Shown: positions 59,406 through 64,000 of the stretch, piece by piece
Layout: the number at the start of each line of letters is the position of its first letter
How positions within the stretch are numbered: position 1 is the stretch's first letter
Assembly (NCBI RefSeq): GCF_024970185.1
Contig: NZ_CP103965.1
Span: 6,610,932 to 6,674,931 of the forward strand
Source: Pseudomonas sp. N3-W
GTDB lineage: Bacteria; Pseudomonadota; Gammaproteobacteria; Pseudomonadales; Pseudomonadaceae
DNA length: 64,000 nucleotides
Direction: 5' to 3'
Notes under the pieces: generated by a model
The model's input: only the letters and a program-made list of their open reading frames with translations
What the model was told of the DNA's origin: nothing
Database searches by the model: none
Translations under genes and position numbers: made by a program

Positions 59406-60509
59406 ATGCATTTCACCATTCAACGCGAAGCCCTGTTGAAACCCCTGCAACTGGTCGCAGGCGTCGTCGAGCGCCGACAGACCTTGCCGGTGCTCTCCAA
59501 CGTGCTGCTGGTTGTCGAAGGCCAGCAACTGTCGCTGACCGGTACCGACCTGGAAGTCGAGCTGGTCGGTCGTGTGCAACTCGAAGAGCCGGCTGATCCA
59601 GGTTCCATCACCGTGCCTGCGCGCAAGCTGATGGACATCTGCAAGAGCCTGCCGAACGACGCGCTGATCGACATCAAGGTCGATGAGCAGAAGCTTGTGG
59701 TGAAGGCCGGCCGTAGCCGCTTCACCCTGTCGACCCTGCCGGCCAATGATTTCCCGACGGTGGAAGAAGGCCCTGGCTCACTGACGTGCAGCCTGGAGCA
59801 GAGCAAACTGCGTCGTTTGATCGAACGCACGAGCTTCGCCATGGCCCAACAGGACGTGCGTTATTACCTCAACGGCATGTTGTTGGAAGTTTCTGCTGGC
59901 ATCATCCGTGCCGTGGCCACCGACGGTCACCGTCTGGCCATGTGCTCGATGCACGCCGATATCGGTCAACCGGATCGCCACCAGGTGATCGTGCCACGCA
60001 AAGGCATCCTGGAACTGGCGCGTCTGCTGACCGAACCGGACGGTCTCGTCAGCATCGTTCTGGGCCAGCACCACATCCGCGCCACCACGGGCGAGTTCAC
60101 CTTCACCTCGAAACTGGTCGACGGCAAATTCCCTGACTACGAGCGTGTTCTGCCAAAAGGCGGCGACAAGCTGGTACTTGGCGATCGCCAGGCCCTGCGT
60201 GAAGCGTTCAGCCGTACCGCGATCCTGTCCAACGAGAAGTACCGCGGTATCCGTCTGCAACTGGCCAGCGGTCAGTTGAAGATCCAGGCGAACAACCCGG
60301 AGCAGGAAGAAGCGGAAGAAGAAGTGGGCGTCGAATACAACGGCGGCTCCCTGGAGATCGGCTTCAACGTGAGCTACTTGCTCGACGTACTGGGCGTGAT
60401 GACCACCGAGCAGGTTCGCCTGATCCTGTCCGACTCCAACAGCAGTGCGCTGGTACAAGAGTCCGACAACGATGACTCGGCTTACGTTGTCATGCCGATG
60501 CGTCTGTAA
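59406..60509 (+). CDS. dnaN: DNA polymerase III sliding clamp (beta)
   Basis: 367 residues. MHFTIQREALLKPLQLVAGVVERRQTLPVLSNVLL and the C-terminal YVVMPMRL are the family ends; three clamp domains in between. The dimer encircles DNA and tethers polymerase III. 39 nt after dnaA. Confidence 0.98.
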   Translation: MHFTIQREALLKPLQLVAGVVERRQTLPVLSNVLLVVEGQQLSLTGTDLEVELVGRVQLEEPADPGSITVPARKLMDICKSLPNDALIDIKVDEQKLVVKAGRSRFTLSTLPANDFPTVEEGPGSLTCSLEQSKLRRLIERTSFAMAQQDVRYYLNGMLLEVSAGIIRAVATDGHRLAMCSMHADIGQPDRHQVIVPRKGILELARLLTEPDGLVSIVLGQHHIRATTGEFTFTSKLVDGKFPDYERVLPKGGDKLVLGDRQALREAFSRTAILSNEKYRGIRLQLASGQLKIQANNPEQEEAEEEVGVEYNGGSLEIGFNVSYLLDVLGVMTTEQVRLILSDSNSSALVQESDNDDSAYVVMPMRL

Positions 60510-60529
60510 TCATGTTCAGCAGAAGCTAG

Positions 60530-64000
<3,471 letters not shown>

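Overview
The window is the origin-proximal region of a Pseudomonas chromosome, most likely of the P. fluorescens group. Four things support this: the gene order rpmH-rnpA-yidD-yidC-mnmE / mnmG-rsmG-parA-parB-atpIBEFHAGDC-glmU-glmR-glmS on one side of dnaA-dnaN-recF-gyrB, a complete A-band (common polysaccharide antigen) cluster, Pseudomonas-type REP elements built on TGTGGGAGCGAGC, and high-GC codon use. The assignment rests on recognised families and synteny, not on a database search.

Layout. 1-7.2 kb: cfa-type cyclopropane synthase (cut by the left edge) and, reading leftward, a tightly overlapping four-gene operon of three SPFH/HflK-HflC-like membrane proteins and a CPC-type metal P1B ATPase. 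One SPFH protein has a His-rich N-terminus, and a Zur-like palindrome precedes the operon. 7.3-13.5 kb: a dihydrolipoyl dehydrogenase, an Lrp/LysE pair, and two envelope proteins of unknown function, separated by REP hairpins. 13.6-28 kb: O-polysaccharide locus. Eight genes (rmd, gmd, wbpW, wzm, wzt, wbpX, wbpY, wbpZ) read rightward and make and export D-rhamnan; four divergent genes (two paralogous glycosyltransferases, acyltransferase, methyltransferase) probably modify or cap it. 28-31.7 kb: flavin/2Fe-2S oxidoreductase, GST, LysR regulator.

31.8-36.9 kb: an accessory quorum-sensing island directly downstream of glmS (the usual attTn7 side). It has a LuxR receptor divergent from a LuxI acyl-homoserine-lactone synthase with a good lux box and -10 between them. 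LuxI is followed by three genes in line: an AfsA/hotdog protein, an Old-Yellow-Enzyme-type reductase and an SDR. This resembles a butyrolactone-type signal pathway controlled by an AHL circuit and is the most interesting part of the window.

36.9-64 kb: housekeeping core. glmS, glmR and glmU supply UDP-GlcNAc; the atp operon encodes F1Fo ATP synthase; parA/parB with three parS sites segregate the origin; mnmG, rsmG and mnmE modify tRNA/rRNA; yidC, yidD, rnpA and rpmH serve membrane insertion and RNA processing/ribosomes; dnaA, dnaN, recF and gyrB replicate, repair and supercoil DNA. Two origin-like intergenic regions (mnmG-mnmE and rpmH-dnaA) carry DnaA boxes plus AT-rich tracts, and perfect TTATCCACA boxes are scattered over the last 27 kb. 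No rRNA, tRNA, CRISPR array, prophage or insertion sequence was recognised.
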